From positions 6,504,001-6,568,000 of the forward strand of contig JAJFZO010000230.1 in the NCBI GenBank assembly GCA_021397835.1: a stretch of DNA of 64,000 bases, written 5' to 3'. A program made the translations under genes and the position numbers. The stretch's first letter is position 1, and each line of letters begins with the position of its first letter. The notes beneath the pieces are model-generated. The model made no database searches and was not told where the DNA came from. It was given only the letters and a program-made list of their open reading frames with translations. This stretch comes from Moringa oleifera. Taxonomy: Eukaryota > Streptophyta > Magnoliopsida > Brassicales > Moringaceae. Positions 16,719-29,294 of this stretch are shown here, in pieces.

Positions 16719-19700
16719 TTATCTCCAAACAATGGCTGATGTTACTGTTTCTGCTTCTGTTGGACGCCAGAATGTCTTCTGAACACAAAGCAGCCCCTCG
16801 TTATCTTTTGTATAGATCATTCGGATCTCCCACTTTAGCGATTCGGCCATTCTTTTGACCTCGCTTACCATTGCAACATTGTCCCTCATGATCAGCTTTC
16901 CCTCTGGCCTCAGAATTCTATCTACTTCTGCTATTACTGCCACCAAGTTGCATCTGTGCCAGAAAACAATGTCACCTAGTGTCAAAATAACCAAGGGGGA
17001 ACGTCTTGGTTGAGAAGATATTCCCATATAATCTAAGATAACGTACCTGTTTTTGAGACTGGAGAAGAGATGATCAGCATGGAGAAGATCATAAGTCCTC
17101 GGATAGGTATTGAACGATTCACACCAGTCATGATATATTCCAAATAAGCCACGTTCATATATAATAGGCAGTGTGTCGGGTGAGTCAATTGGAACCACAT
17201 TCATCACCCACACTTCTAAGTCTTTCAGCGCTGCAGCAAATCTAACAGGCATAACCAAAATAAGAAGAGAGTTAATAGTACTCTGCTTCCAACCCGGACC
17301 AAGACGAGTAAAATGATAATGGGGTGCTGAAACTTCAGAATTGCTTACCCTCCATATAAAGCTCTCATGTCCATGACATTCCTCACAGAAGACCAATCGA
17401 TTCCCACCACATTCAAATATGATTGTGAAACAACATTCTTCCAGTGCAGATAGTCAGCAGTGAAATCCTCTGGAGCTGCTTTGCCATAAACTCCTACCTG
17501 AGAATTCAACCAGTAAGGTGGCCTCTCCAACCGTAATGGCCACAGCTCAGGCCAAAATGTTCCACGCTTTGAAGCATCTTCTGGCACTCTGTGTATGCAT
17601 GCCTGAAGTGGTACATTCCTGACAAGATAACCAACAGAAATATAAAAACTCAACTCCATTTCACAAGTTTTCTCATTAAGAACACCAGAGTACCATTTGA
17701 TGAAGGCATACTAGTTTAGGGATCAAGTAATATTCATGCGCTTACGTAATTGTTCCGAATGAGGGAAAAGAAGAAACCACTGCCTACAACTGCTTATACT
17801 CAAGTAATATTTCTTTTGGAACCAAAAGCTATTGAAACTGCATTGCCCCATAAATACCAGGAAAGGGTAGGCAAGAACATTATCAGCATGCCCCTAAAAC
17901 ATGAATTTACCCTCCCATGAAGATTGTATCTTTCTAAATTTTCTCAACAATGAGTAAAGTCCTCATCTAAAATATAGCACATTTGTATGAATATCTGTTA
18001 TACCACCCAATTTTTTTATTTCAATATTTGCCAACTATTTATGAAAATTGTTTTGGCTCATTATAGCTATTATTTTATAGTAGATGCTGCTGATATCATG
18101 AACAAAGACCAATGCTTGAAAGAAGGTACCAAGCTGCGTTTGGATCATCAGATTCTACACAAAGTGGAGGCTCATTTCGAGGTCTTTTGTCATAGCATCT
18201 ATTGGAAGTTGGCTTGCGATATATTGCTGCACCAATGCCATTCAATTTATCCTTTCTAGTCACCACCAGATCCCAGCACAATGACCTTGTTAGCTCAGAC
18301 ATTGCTGTCATCAATTATCAGAAAAACAAAGGTACAAGGAAATGTTAAGTTTAATCAAAGAGTCCTTTTAAGAGGAACACATATGAGGTAAGAAAGTATT
18401 TTGACCTTCCCAAATGCCAACATCTTCTGGATGCTTTTGGTAGACAGGAGTAGCAGACCAGACAAAGTAGCCACCAGGTCGCAAGACACGATTCAGTTCT
18501 AATAGAAGTTTCCCACCTGAAGTATTTCCTCAAAAGTTGTCTCTAAATGAGAAAAATATATTCGGTCACAAACAGTGAAATACAAGCTAAACGTATAAAG
18601 CAGAAAAAAAGCCATCACCTTCAATATGCCAAGGGACCCTACAACGTGAACAGTGGACAAGATCAAAGACAGAACTAGGGAAAGGTAGCCTCTTGGTCCC
18701 CATGACAGATAATATGGCAGGAATTCCCCGTTCAAGTGCAAATTGGACTTGGGCCTCATGCTCGTCCTTGGGAGCAAATGACATTGCAAGAACATCTCTT
18801 TCAAGAAGATAACCTCCAAAGCTGGCCACTCCACACCCAACATCCAATATCACACGACTTCTATTCCCCCATGCAATATCAGGATGAGACTGCATTTTTT
18901 TTTTTTAAACAAATATCCGTTATTATGCATTATAACAGTGAGTAGGCATACAAGAGCAATACACTAACAAACAACCCTGCTTTGGAAACCCACGGAACAA
19001 TTTTTTATCTGATAGTATTTTGTTTTTGTTCTACAGCTACTTCTAATAAAGAACAAAAGAAGTCATATTTCAAAACATGTATGTTGGACGGCATCTACAG
19101 AACAGACAGCGTACATGGATACTGTATACAAAAAAAAATTGCATATAACTGTCTCTATAAGGTTTAGATTTTCGTCTCCATAGACACAGAATAAGGATGA
19201 CTGTGCTAGTTCATCATTCCTGTAATATTTTCAGTCCAGCCCCTCAGAAAAAGTTTTACACAAGCCATAGGCATCAGATGTTCAGAAAATGTAGGACATC
19301 CTTATCTAATGGCTTGGAGATACACGGCATCTAAAATGTTCAAATCTATATGCACCTATAAAATATACAATACAAAGCACTTGGCAGGGCAGAGCATACC
19401 TTTTTCCCTCTGCTCTTTTCGTGAAAAGGGACAGCAGGGAATCGAAAAGAAAAATTCAATTTATCAAGTGAGTAAACATTTATCCAAAATAAAGGCAATT
19501 TAACCTTGAATAGACAGGAGCAGTTGTAGGCACATAAAAGAAGAACATGACTTACATTTTGAATGAAATCAATGTAATGACGAGCACCATGCTTAAACTG
19601 AGTTCCACCACCAGGAAAAGTAAAGTATTCACCAGTAACTTTAACCCAGTTTTGGTGCCCCTTAAAATCTACAAGCCCGGGGTGAGGAACATTATAGTAC

Positions 19701-20836
19701 CATATCTGCAACGGGCAGGAAAAGAACAACTTTCAACCAAAGAAAATTACACATTGATTTCAATCAGTAGATCTGTAATTCACCTTTTCCCGACTTTTAG
19801 GCCATTTAATTGAGCGTCTATATCCTTGAGGTAGAGGAACAAGACAGGTAGGAGCCTGATCAGGGCAGTGCCTCTCTCTATGTTCATAGTGTGCAGTAGT
19901 CCGAAGCTTTCTAATAGCCTGCAAATTGTCAAGGCAAGGGATGTAGTCTGGCCCAGCAGTTGCATTACATAGTTTCCAGCCATAGCCAATTTGATTCTTA
20001 GTTGCTGAAGAGTTTTGCAATATCTTCTCATTCTGTGACTCCACTGCTTGAGTTGACCAAAACCCCTTTTCAGTAGTAGATTCTTCCAAAATTTCAGCCT
20101 GGTCACCTTGTCCTTCCTTGTTATTGTCACTGCGATTTTTCTCCAAAGACTTCTCTGGATTCTCCACAGTTTGATGAACCTTTTCAAGATCCTGCTTTAT
20201 TCCACCTGCACTCTCCCCTGTCCCCTTCTTCTCACCATCATCTGACTCGAATTTGCTTTCACCTGGGTTCTCCTCTGACTCAATCTGCTCCGTTTTATTT
20301 GTTTTCCCAGCTTCTTGTTTCATTTCTCCAGCTTTCGAATTTCTCTCTCCATCTCCTGAGCTTGACTCACCATATTTACCTTTTCCATCTCCATCATTTT
20401 CACCCTTAATATTTGATTCCTCTTGGGTTTCAGTTTTCCCATCCTTCACAGAATTCTCTTCTTGGTTTTCCTTGTCCAACTTCTCCAACTCTGTCTTCCC
20501 AGTAGGACTCCCCAGAACTTCTTTTTCTTCCATGTTATCCTCAATTGCATTCCCAGAATCTTTTCCAGGCACTTCGGTGTAATCTTCTTTTGTTACATCC
20601 TGTGGCAGATTATCTGAACTGTCTCCAAACATCTTAGGATCACTTTCTGGCACTGTCCGTTTTCCCTTATGTGTAATCTCCTGAATTGACAAGCCTGAAT
20701 ACTGAACTGGCACTGATGCAGATAATAACATGCAGGCTCCAATTAAACAAAACATAACCAACACAACTAATGTAATCGTCGAAAAGTAATTTGATGATTT
20801 CCTCTTGTCTAAATGGGAATGTGATGCCATGTTCAT
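16719..20836 (-). CDS. PMT24/26-like Golgi methyltransferase (putative pectin methyltransferase)
   Basis: Eight coding exons, in transcription order: 20836..19784, 19705..19556, 18889..18619, 18516..18406, 18304..18130, 17618..17349, 17241..17047, 16953..16719. They sum to 2460 nt and 819 residues with every junction in frame. The protein is type II: short cytosolic tail, membrane anchor about 16-42, then a 220-residue very acidic Glu/Lys/Asp/Ser-rich stem, then the plant-specific DUF248 methyltransferase domain. This contains [24 protein letters not shown], the SAM-binding DVGCG at 417-421, CRVPWHIE and [12 protein letters not shown]. The long acidic stem and total size match the PMT24/25/26 subgroup. 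These proteins sit in the Golgi and are thought to methylate homogalacturonan; activity is not proven for this subgroup. The Met at residue 3 (MASHSH) is an alternative start. A CAG acceptor at 20886-20888 suggests an intron in the 5' UTR. Confidence 0.95.
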
Positions 20837-20888
20837 ACGTTTGAGGTAAAGATATCCCTAATTACAAACTCCAAAGAACAATAACCTG

Positions 20889-20911
20889 AAAAAAAAAAAA
20901 AAAAAAAAAAA
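20889..20911 (+). repeat. poly-A run (poly-T on PMT sense strand)
   Basis: An uninterrupted run of 23 A. On the PMT sense strand it is a poly-T tract directly before a CAG, as expected for a 3' splice site of a 5'-UTR intron. Confidence 0.8.
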
Positions 20912-21989
20912 GAGAAAAGTTTAGTCCCTTCAACAAACCTCTTGCAAGCTCAAGTTATCAATGGAACATTAAAGAGTAAGATAAGAGTACCAACTTTGAC
21001 CCCAAATCAGAGGGGGAAGGACGAGAACCTTACATGTGACATGCACTATTTGGCTAAAGGCTCTAACTACGAATTTCTTTGATTTTCCAACCTACTTCAG
21101 AGTTCAGACACTCTCTTGCCTTAACAAAGGCTGAGGTGATTTCCAACAGTTTACTGGTGTGAAATATGTGAATATTCATAACATTTTCTATGATTCATAT
21201 GAAAATTAATGTTCTTTTGCTTTTATTAAACTACAGAAAATATTCTGCTTCATGTAGACAGTTTCAAGCAACAATGAGACTGAGATGAGTAGATTCTCTA
21301 TCTTTCTTTTCTTTTCTTTCCTTTTTATCCATAGAATCTTGCACATGAAAATGATAGATAGAAGCATCAACAAGCAGGAGAATTACAATTGATATCGATA
21401 TTGAAAGAAGCATCAATGACAAGTCTCGGCTCACTAGAACCAGCTGATCAAATTTCAACTAGCTCAAGTCAAATATATCTTAGTAGCAAGAGAAACAAAA
21501 AGAAATTTCTAAAGCAGAGAAGCAGAACCAAAGAGAGGGTCAAGAGATATGAAGAAGTTAAGAACATTTAAAAGAAAAGGATCAATATAAGTCCAAGTAT
21601 AAAATGTTCAACAGAGAAAATCAGAATCAATATCATAGAGCAAATAAAACACTCCAACCACATTATAGACAAGACTGTAAACAAATAGAAATCTACCTGC
21701 CACGAAAACCCAGTAACAGTAGATGAACATACGCTTTAATGACAGAGAATGTGTTTAGTTGCAAAAAAAAAAAAAAGATATTAAAAACACTCAACGCTGC
21801 AAAGCGACGAAATCGCATTACGCATAGGTGAAGGCTTTGCAATATAATACAAACCCAAAACAGAGTGATACAATGAGGACTCAACGTCTTGTGAAGTGTA
21901 CCTTTTTCTTAGCTGGTTTTCGTATGGAAATTGAAGCAACGAGAGAGTTAGGTCTCCTTGCTCATCTCTCCGCTTACTATTTAGACGAA

Positions 21990-22013
21990 AGAGAGAGAGA
22001 GAGAGAGAGAGAG
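21990..22013. repeat. GA microsatellite
   Basis: An (AG)n run of about 12 units, read as CT on the PMT sense strand. Such CT tracts are common in plant 5' leaders and core promoters. Confidence 0.8.
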
Positions 22014-24563
22014 TGAGATAGAGAGGAAAACAAGTCGACGTTTGTAAGCGTGGTAGTTTCTAGTATCAGCGGCATATGACTTTTGTACATAAGAAAGCAC
22101 CATGGACAGCAGCGACCCGCTGTTTTCCTTTTTTTTCTTTTTTTTAATTTACAGTCATATAAATTAAGGTAAAGGTGATTTAGGACTTCCTTTCTCTTTA
22201 AATGAATTTTAATTTTGATAATATCTTTAAAAAAAATTTAATATATCAACCTAATTAAATTAAATTTTATTAAAAATTAAAAATTTTTATAACGAAATAT
22301 TTAAATTATCATTATAAAAAATTCAAAATTATTTAATATTGAAAATATTTCTAAAAAAATTATAAAAAATAATTGTTAGTTAAAACTTATTTAATTTTAA
22401 GAAATAAATTAATCAAAAAATAAAATATATTTGAATAATTTTTAAATATTTTAATAATAAAAATACCGTTACTTTTTTACATTTATTTTCAACTAAAGTT
22501 ATTTAAATAAAATCAACAAATTAACATTTATTTTGATATTTTAAAAATTAAGATTTGATTGAAAAGATAAAATAAAACTCATAGCTATTAATATAAATTA
22601 TTAGATTAATCAATATTTACACATATTATAGCATAACAACAATACTTCTAAATGACTCTTAGAAACTATCATCTTTGTTGTTTCATTAAATTTATCATAA
22701 TAAATAATCAATGTTTTTGAGTTAGTAATTCACTCATTCAAATAGCTTGTGTTATTAGTAGATTATCAATGCTTTCAAAGCCGAGCCAATCATTGAATAA
22801 AAACAAATTCAAGAATGAAAGATTGTATCAAATTTGAATTAATGTTGATGTAACAAATTATTATAATATTTTAATATATATTTATTAAAATATAAAAATA
22901 AAAGGTAACAATCATTACAATGGAATTTAAAAAAGTAATTTTTAATTTTTAATTTTTCTTTCAAAATGATGTTATTTAAATAAAAATTAAAAATCTTTTT
23001 GATTTGATAACATAATTAAACCGAATCTATTTTAAGTGAATCAAATTGATTAAAAATCTAGTTTGCAATTCTATGGATAAATTTGATCAATTTGATGTGA
23101 TTTTTAAAATATTTTAAATTACCCTTATTTTGTTTTTCTTCTTACTATGTTCCTATAAAAATTGAATTTACATATAAGGTAGATAAATTGGTGTACGTGG
23201 TAATTTGATTGTAATGCCTTTGTAAATAGGTCTCGTGAGGCCCAAGTTTGTTTTCCATTTATAGTAATAAAAATAATTGTCCAATCTGTCATAGACATAA
23301 ATGGAAAATCAAAATTATGATAAGATGTAATTAATTATTCATAATTAGGATAAGACCCCAACATTGCTATATTTACTAACATCTTAATGAGCGGATTTAA
23401 GAAGTAATGCTTTTATTGTGTAAGCTAATTCCTTATCTTTTGCTTTTTAAATAAGATTTTTAAGTTGAAACCAACACCGTTCTTATTATTCTTAATCAAG
23501 TAAAATGTTTGAATATCATTTATTTGTTCTTATTCAATCTTGTACCTATATTTTTGTTGAGTCTATATTTAGTACATCATTTAATTAATTTCTTGGATAT
23601 TATTAAAATAAATAATATATATGATAGTGATTCATGCTTATTTAATTATAAATTTATTTATAAATTATTTAATTGAAAATAAATATAAAAAATTATTAAA
23701 CTGCATTTATTTTTTATTTAAAATTTAATATACATATATATCAATTAAATTAATTATATAGTTAATTTTAATTGGACCTTATCTTAAGTTATTTTACAAA
23801 ATTAAAAACATTGTTAAATTAAATAATTTTTTAATAAACCTGTTATTTTGAGGAATTTTTAAAATTTTTAATATTTTAAAATTAAAAAATTAAATTTTAA
23901 AAAATTAATTTATTTATAAGAATAATTTAATTGTAATTAAAATTTTAAATTAATATTTATTATATAAAATTATAAATTGAATATATTTAAATTTTAAATT
24001 TATTGATAAATTTTAAACTGAATGGAAATGAAACATCGTATTTACAATTGATTAAATCAATGCTATTAATATTTTAAGATGTAAAATAAAATATAATTTT
24101 TTATGTTTACTCTTTAATTAATTAATTTTTTATTTATTAACTTTTCTTCAGTTTTCCTTTTACACAATGTTTTATTCTGAAAAAAAAATTAAAAAAAAAA
24201 AGATGGGCATATCATTGGAACTAAATTTCCAGGATGGCAAAGCATCCAAGAAACGCCACCTCATCACATTATCCAGGAGATCCATCATTTCGATGACGTG
24301 GCACAACACTATATGCCAATGGCCAATTAGAATTCGCCAGGCAACTTTGAGAGCAAAAGTGAAGAAAACGAGTGGAGGAGAAAGCTCGACAAGGATTTTG
24401 AGTGTGCTGTGGGGTCTTTCGACCAAAGGCCACATGCCCAAAACTATGAACTCCAATTCTCCACATCCCTCTCTTGCTCTGCTTTTCTCGAGCTCGGAGA
24501 GAAGTGACAATGGTGGTCTATGAACGATGAAGAAGAAGAGTTGTAGTGGGTTCTGTTTGTTCC

Positions 24564-27263
24564 ATGGCCAGTGGTTGTGCCCATTATCATGCTTTCTCGC
24601 CGTCAACGCAGAAAACCTTTTCCATTCACAAGAACGCAACTTTAATTTCACCAAACAGATTGTTCAGGCCTCCTCAGCTTTCTTCAGTCAGTAACAATGG
24701 AGGCTTTTACAATACCCTTGTCTCTGAGGTGCGTCTTATCTCTTCCTCTCCTTGTTGATGTGATCTTTTACATAACACCATTGTCACATATTCATGATAT
24801 AAGTCGGGATGGGTTTTGTTGGCATTTGATAACATGGAGAACATAGAATTATGGGTTTGCTACTGTATTTTATATTTTTTTTCTGATTTAGAAGTGCCCT
24901 CAAACAATGGCACTTTGATTTTAGCAAGTCGTTCTTCATTCTGCTCTACTGGCACAAGAGAAGTTTTTGTTCAGACCATACAGGCTGTGGTATTTCACAA
25001 CATTTTCTAGTCCTCCAGGCTTAACAAACTGAAATTTATGATTCCAGTTTTGAGTAACATTTTTTATTATTGCTTGAGTGTTAGTTTAAAAAGGATTTTA
25101 ACTTGTGGCCTATTTGATGTTGGATCCTGTTCGTCTTTTCTTTTTTGTTTGGTCAAGAAAGTAACTCTGAAACTTCTATGAGGTAATCAAAGCTTCAAGA
25201 ACAGATCTTGAAATGTTTAATGGGTAACATAAGCCCTGCCTCTTTTGGCAGTCTTGCAATAGTCCGTCTGTTCCATTTTAGATTCACTTGTATCACAAAT
25301 TTCTTTTGGTTAGTGGCTCCAAGTTGCTTGCTTTCAACTCCTCAATTTTCACAACTGACATGGATCCTCTTCGTCCATCAAACAATGAAAGAGCAAGAGT
25401 TAGTCTAAATGTTTAAGTTGTAATGGTTACCCATCTTTTTTATTAAACAAAATTGCAGTACCTTGTCTGTGTAAATATTTAATCTGTAGAACTACTAAGG
25501 CCACCTTCTAGTATGGCATATGCATCAATTCACTAAAATCCTTCTGAATCCTGGAGTCCATACTTGAGCATCATATCTTATGGTCCTTGAGAATCATTCT
25601 TTTAGGGTCGATACTGGTATAGCCCTTCTTAGCTTTACGTGCTTCAATATCTTCAACTAGATAATGTGTGGGGAGCAGTTGCCAAAACCATTCTCCTAAT
25701 CAACCGGACTCCTTTATCTCTGTTGAATAAATTCACTCCTAAAGGAGTGTGGAACTGGACATTCCTTTTACTGGGTTAATTGCCATATTTTTACATAATA
25801 GTTCTGTTCAGGCCATGTTTTGAATCGTCTTTTTGATGAATTACTGTGTGTATATATGTATATATTTTTCTACTATCATCTGAACTTTATTTGAAAATAT
25901 TGTGGAACAAACTTGTCAAATATTCAGTATGCATCACCGCTTCCTGATAACACTGGCTCGCCATTTTAAGTAGTCCTGGTGTCACATCGTTTGATGATCA
26001 TTCTGCTATAATGATCTTGTGTTCTATTTCAAACTGGGTTTTGGTAGGCTGTTAGGCTTTTGATTCCTCCCGCAAGATTCGAGGCTTCAAAGCTGAAAGT
26101 TGTTTTTTTGGAAGAACAGTCAAAGAAATATTCTAAAATTATCCCAAGAACCTACATCCTCTCCCACTGTGACTTCACTGGTAACTTGACATTGAGTGTC
26201 ACCGACATCATCAACAATGACCAGGTATCCATTCTTGTTGCTTATTCATTTCACATTTTAATCTCTCATTTAATGTTAAACAAGTTAGAGTTCATTTGCA
26301 TTCAGTTTAATACCTTCCCTCATAGTAAATTTTTAATTAGGACAGGCAATCTGTGAATGATGCATTCCCGTTTCATTCATGAATGCCTTCATACTTTAAA
26401 TAAATTTGTAATATGGATATCAAAAGCTTTTATATTATGTGCGGAGGGCAGTTGAGAGGGTGGTACAAGAAGGATGACGTGGTTGCTGAGTGGTGGAAAG
26501 GGAAAGACAGTATGCGCTTGCATGTCCACTGCTACGTAAGTGGCCCTAGTCGGTCGGTAGACCTTGCTGCTGAGTTTAGGTACCACATCTTCTCCAAGGA
26601 ACTGCCTTTGGTAAGTTTTTCTTCTTCATCAGACTCTGCTTATGATTTAATGTCTGCATTCCATCGACTTCTGGTCATTAGAATGCTTCTGAAGGTAACT
26701 GAAATGGCATGATCACTAAAATCCTTGTAAAAAAGGACTCTCCCTCTCTCGCTGTGCCATACTTTGTTGCATTTCATAGCTTGAGTTTTGTTTTGACAAA
26801 AAACAGGTACTGAAAGCTATGGTACATGGAGATTCAGAGCTTTTTGAGGAGAATCCTGAGCTAATGAATGCTTATGTCTGGGTTTACTTCCATTCTAGCT
26901 CACCCAAGTACAATCGCGCAGAATGCTGGGGGCCGCTCAGTGACGCTGCGAAGGTAAAACTCTATCCCATGTACACTGACATCTGCTGTGTTCTTTTCAG
27001 AAGAGTTGATGCATTATTTCCTTTTTAGTTTACTCAGGTCGAGTAAGCCTTAGATCATGCACCATTTCATCTGATTAACTTGGCTAAGAAACCATATGAA
27101 AGAGTTTCAGATTCTTGGTTTTGTGTCTATTGCACTTTACCAGGGAAGACAGGAAACTGAAATTGAAGGCTTTTTCAGTGTAAATGAGAATGGGTCAGGT
27201 CCTCCCAAGAAGTGGAGAAGACCCAAATCGATCTTCCAAGCTCTGTTTGCCTTCCTGTTTTAA
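24564..27263 (+). CDS. SGRL: STAY-GREEN-LIKE (SGRL) chlorophyll magnesium dechelatase
   Basis: Five exons with all introns in phase 0: 24564..24728, 26048..26224, 26452..26610, 26807..26953, 27144..27263; 255 residues. Residues 1 to about 50 are Ser/Asn/Gln-rich and look like a chloroplast transit peptide. From about 56 the Staygreen domain follows: PPARFEASKLKVVF, PRTYILSHCDFTG, LRGWYKKDDVVAEW, HVHCYVSGP, FRYHIFSKELPLVLKA, YVWVYFHSS and ECWGPL. SGR-family enzymes remove Mg from chlorophyll. The SGRL branch prefers chlorophyllide a and lacks the long Cys-rich C-terminal tail of SGR1/2; the tail here is short and basic (GPPKKWRRPKS), supporting SGRL. A GTG-started frame runs 18 bases upstream, but the ATG at 24564 fits. 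Intron 1 is 1319 nt and holds nothing recognisable. Confidence 0.95.
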
Positions 27264-28277
27264 TGGCACTGGCTCACGCTATGTTAGACAGCAGCCTAGA
27301 GGTTGATACTGTTCTCTAAGGACTGCATCCTGGGATTGAGAGCAGAAAGACAAAGGAAGCTGAGTCCAGAGCCCACATTGTTTGATTGTTGGGATTGTTC
27401 TATGATTCTTGTGCAACGGAGAGCTTACATAATATGTTAATATTCAATGGCTAATTTGTCCATAGTGTCTTCATTTTGTGTTAGTTTTGAGTTCTCAACT
27501 CTCTGCAATATATTTTTAGCCTTATTTCATTTTTCAATAAAAAATGTATTTGCACTTTGAACTTATAATTTATTTTTTATCTTTAGTTTTATTCTAACTC
27601 TAAATTTGGTTTTGTATTTTATTTTACATCTGAAAACGTAACTGTAAAAAGAATTGTTTTTTTTTTTTTACTCTGAATTTGAAATTATCGTATACATTGA
27701 TTTGTCTAGTTGATATAACACAACAAAAATGATATCTTTTTAATATTAACCTAAATTGAATTCTTAAATTTATTTATTAAATTGAATTACTATATTATTA
27801 TTTTTTTACATTAATATATTGATTTTAAATTTTAAAAAAAAGAAAAATGAGTAAATCTTGCACATCATGATCCAATATGAGAAAAGTATGTCTAGGGCAA
27901 AAGAATAGAAGAAAAAACAGAAACCAGAAAACAGAAACGAAGAAGACATATGTACGGCACAAGAGGAAACTCACCCATTTCCACATAAAGGAACGTGACC
28001 AAAACCGATTAAACCGACAGGTTGACGTACACTCCGGTCTGATTCCTCTAACCATGGAAGTGGACTCATGTGGTGCGGTAGAAAATGGGCATCCTCTGAA
28101 TAAGAGAATCACATGACGATGCCTTACGCCGACATAGAAGGAATACTATAATTTAGTGTTGGTCTCTTTCCTGGGCAGCCGTCGTAAACTGTCAAAGGAA
28201 GTTCCCGCCCAGTGCATGAAACTGGCACGAAGGTTCCTCCTCTTCAACTTATCACATCTTTCCATCTTTCACCTATG

Positions 28278-28286
28278 TATATATAT
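28278..28286 (+). promoter_or_regulatory. TATA box of small basic-protein gene
   Basis: A TATATATAT run about 74 bases before the ATG at 28360, followed by a CT-rich leader: the normal arrangement of a plant core promoter. Confidence 0.55.
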
Positions 28287-28327
28287 GTACCTTTCAACCC
28301 TCCCCACTGACTCTCACGATCAACAAC

Positions 28328-28349
28328 CTCTCTCTCTCTCTCTCTCTCT
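28328..28349. repeat. CT microsatellite in 5' leader
   Basis: About 11 CT units immediately upstream of the small gene's ATG, within its presumed 5' UTR. Confidence 0.85.
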
Positions 28350-28359
28350 TTTCTGTGTA

Positions 28360-28563
28360 ATGGATGTGAAGGTGGCTATCGAAGTGAGAGGGTTGGAGTT
28401 GGTGTGGCAAAGAGCAGTAGCTAGCCGGCGAAGCAAGAGATGCCGAGTCCCTCCGGCTAGGGGAAGCATCAAAAGGAAGATCTTGACCCTTTTGTACAAT
28501 AAGTTGAGGCTTGCTAGCAAACGCATGGTCCATTACCTTCTCAGCAATGGCAGCAACCGTTAG
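28360..28563 (+). CDS. small basic protein, unknown function
   Basis: A 67-residue frame from the first ATG after a TATA box and CT-rich leader. It is rich in Arg/Lys, notably RRSKRCRVPPARGSIKRK in the middle, with a hydrophobic/basic C-terminal helix (ILTLLYNKLRLASKRMVHYL). There is no signal peptide. A frame open from 28156 continues upstream but covers the TATA box, so the short start is preferred. I do not recognise the family: its size and basic charge recall short regulatory proteins such as DVL/ROT4, but their signature is absent. Well-formed promoter signals are the main argument for a real gene. Confidence 0.5.
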   Translation: MDVKVAIEVRGLELVWQRAVASRRSKRCRVPPARGSIKRKILTLLYNKLRLASKRMVHYLLSNGSNR

Positions 28564-29294
28564 TCATCTTCATCGTGGACCTCTCGTTCAATGACAAATA
28601 CCTATTTTAATTTGCTGCTAAGAGAAGCTAAAACATCCTAAAAAATGATGCTGCTTTGTTGTGTCCATGTTGTCTGCATTTGCATCATCTTTCTCTTGTT
28701 TCAGAAGAAATCTATTTGTAAGAAATTGAAGGTATAAAGGCCGTCTACTTAATTAATCTGAGCCTACAATTATTAAGTTACTACCATGCTTTTATTTCAA
28801 TAACTGGGTACCAAAGAATCAACATAAGATACGAATCCCCACTGATCTTCTACTTGCTTATTTTTTTTCTAAAATTGATAATTTATTATAATAATAATTA
28901 AATTATTACTTGTTACCCTCTTTCCAAAAAAAATCAACATAAATCAAATTAATAAAAAAATTATCCAAATAAATAATATTCATAACATGTGAAAGAAAGC
29001 AAAGTTGTGTTGGCAAGTATAGCCTGTTATCAACTATGAATTGGAAAAACCAGTGTAACCAAAAATCAGTCAATCAATATGATACATCCATTGTAAACAT
29101 ATGCACTCAGTATATGGAAGCAGTATATCTCAAAATCAACCCTGCCAAAAACAGCATAAACAAGCCTCTAAACAAAGTTTAAACCAACATTTATTTAATA
29201 ACAGAGAACAGGATGATCTGATGCAAAACCTGATCAAGTACCAATATTTGTATATTTTACCACTCAAAAAAGTCCAAACTGAAAAGTACATGCC
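28564..29294. other. intergenic before TOL gene 3' end
   Basis: The presumed 3' UTR of the small gene, an AT-rich spacer, then (from about 29000) the likely 3' UTR of the minus-strand TOL gene. Nothing else recognised. Confidence 0.4.

Larger units (their letters stand above)
20837..24563. other. PMT 5' region and long AT-rich intergenic stretch
   Basis: 20837-20885 is probably the last 5' UTR exon of PMT, bounded upstream by a poly-pyrimidine tract (a 23-base A run on the + strand, 20889-20911). Possible upstream UTR donors lie near 21698 and 21891. A GA microsatellite at 21990-22013 marks the probable promoter or 5' leader. From 22150 to 24160 the DNA is extremely AT-rich with a copy of the dispersed repeat near 22200-22570. 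The last 400 bases, of higher GC, are the promoter and 5' UTR of the Stay-Green-like gene. No further gene seen. Confidence 0.45.
27264..28359. other. SGRL 3' UTR and intergenic
   Basis: 3' UTR to about 27540, then a short AT-rich spacer. From 27880 the sequence is of higher GC and leads to the promoter of the small gene at 28360. No other gene recognised. Confidence 0.4.

Noticed and set aside
20253..20582. Phe/Ser/Pro-rich plus-strand frame
   Set aside because: It is the antisense of the acidic stem region of the PMT gene.
24172..24654. 160-codon minus-strand frame
   Set aside because: It overlaps the promoter and first exon of SGRL on the other strand and has no domain.
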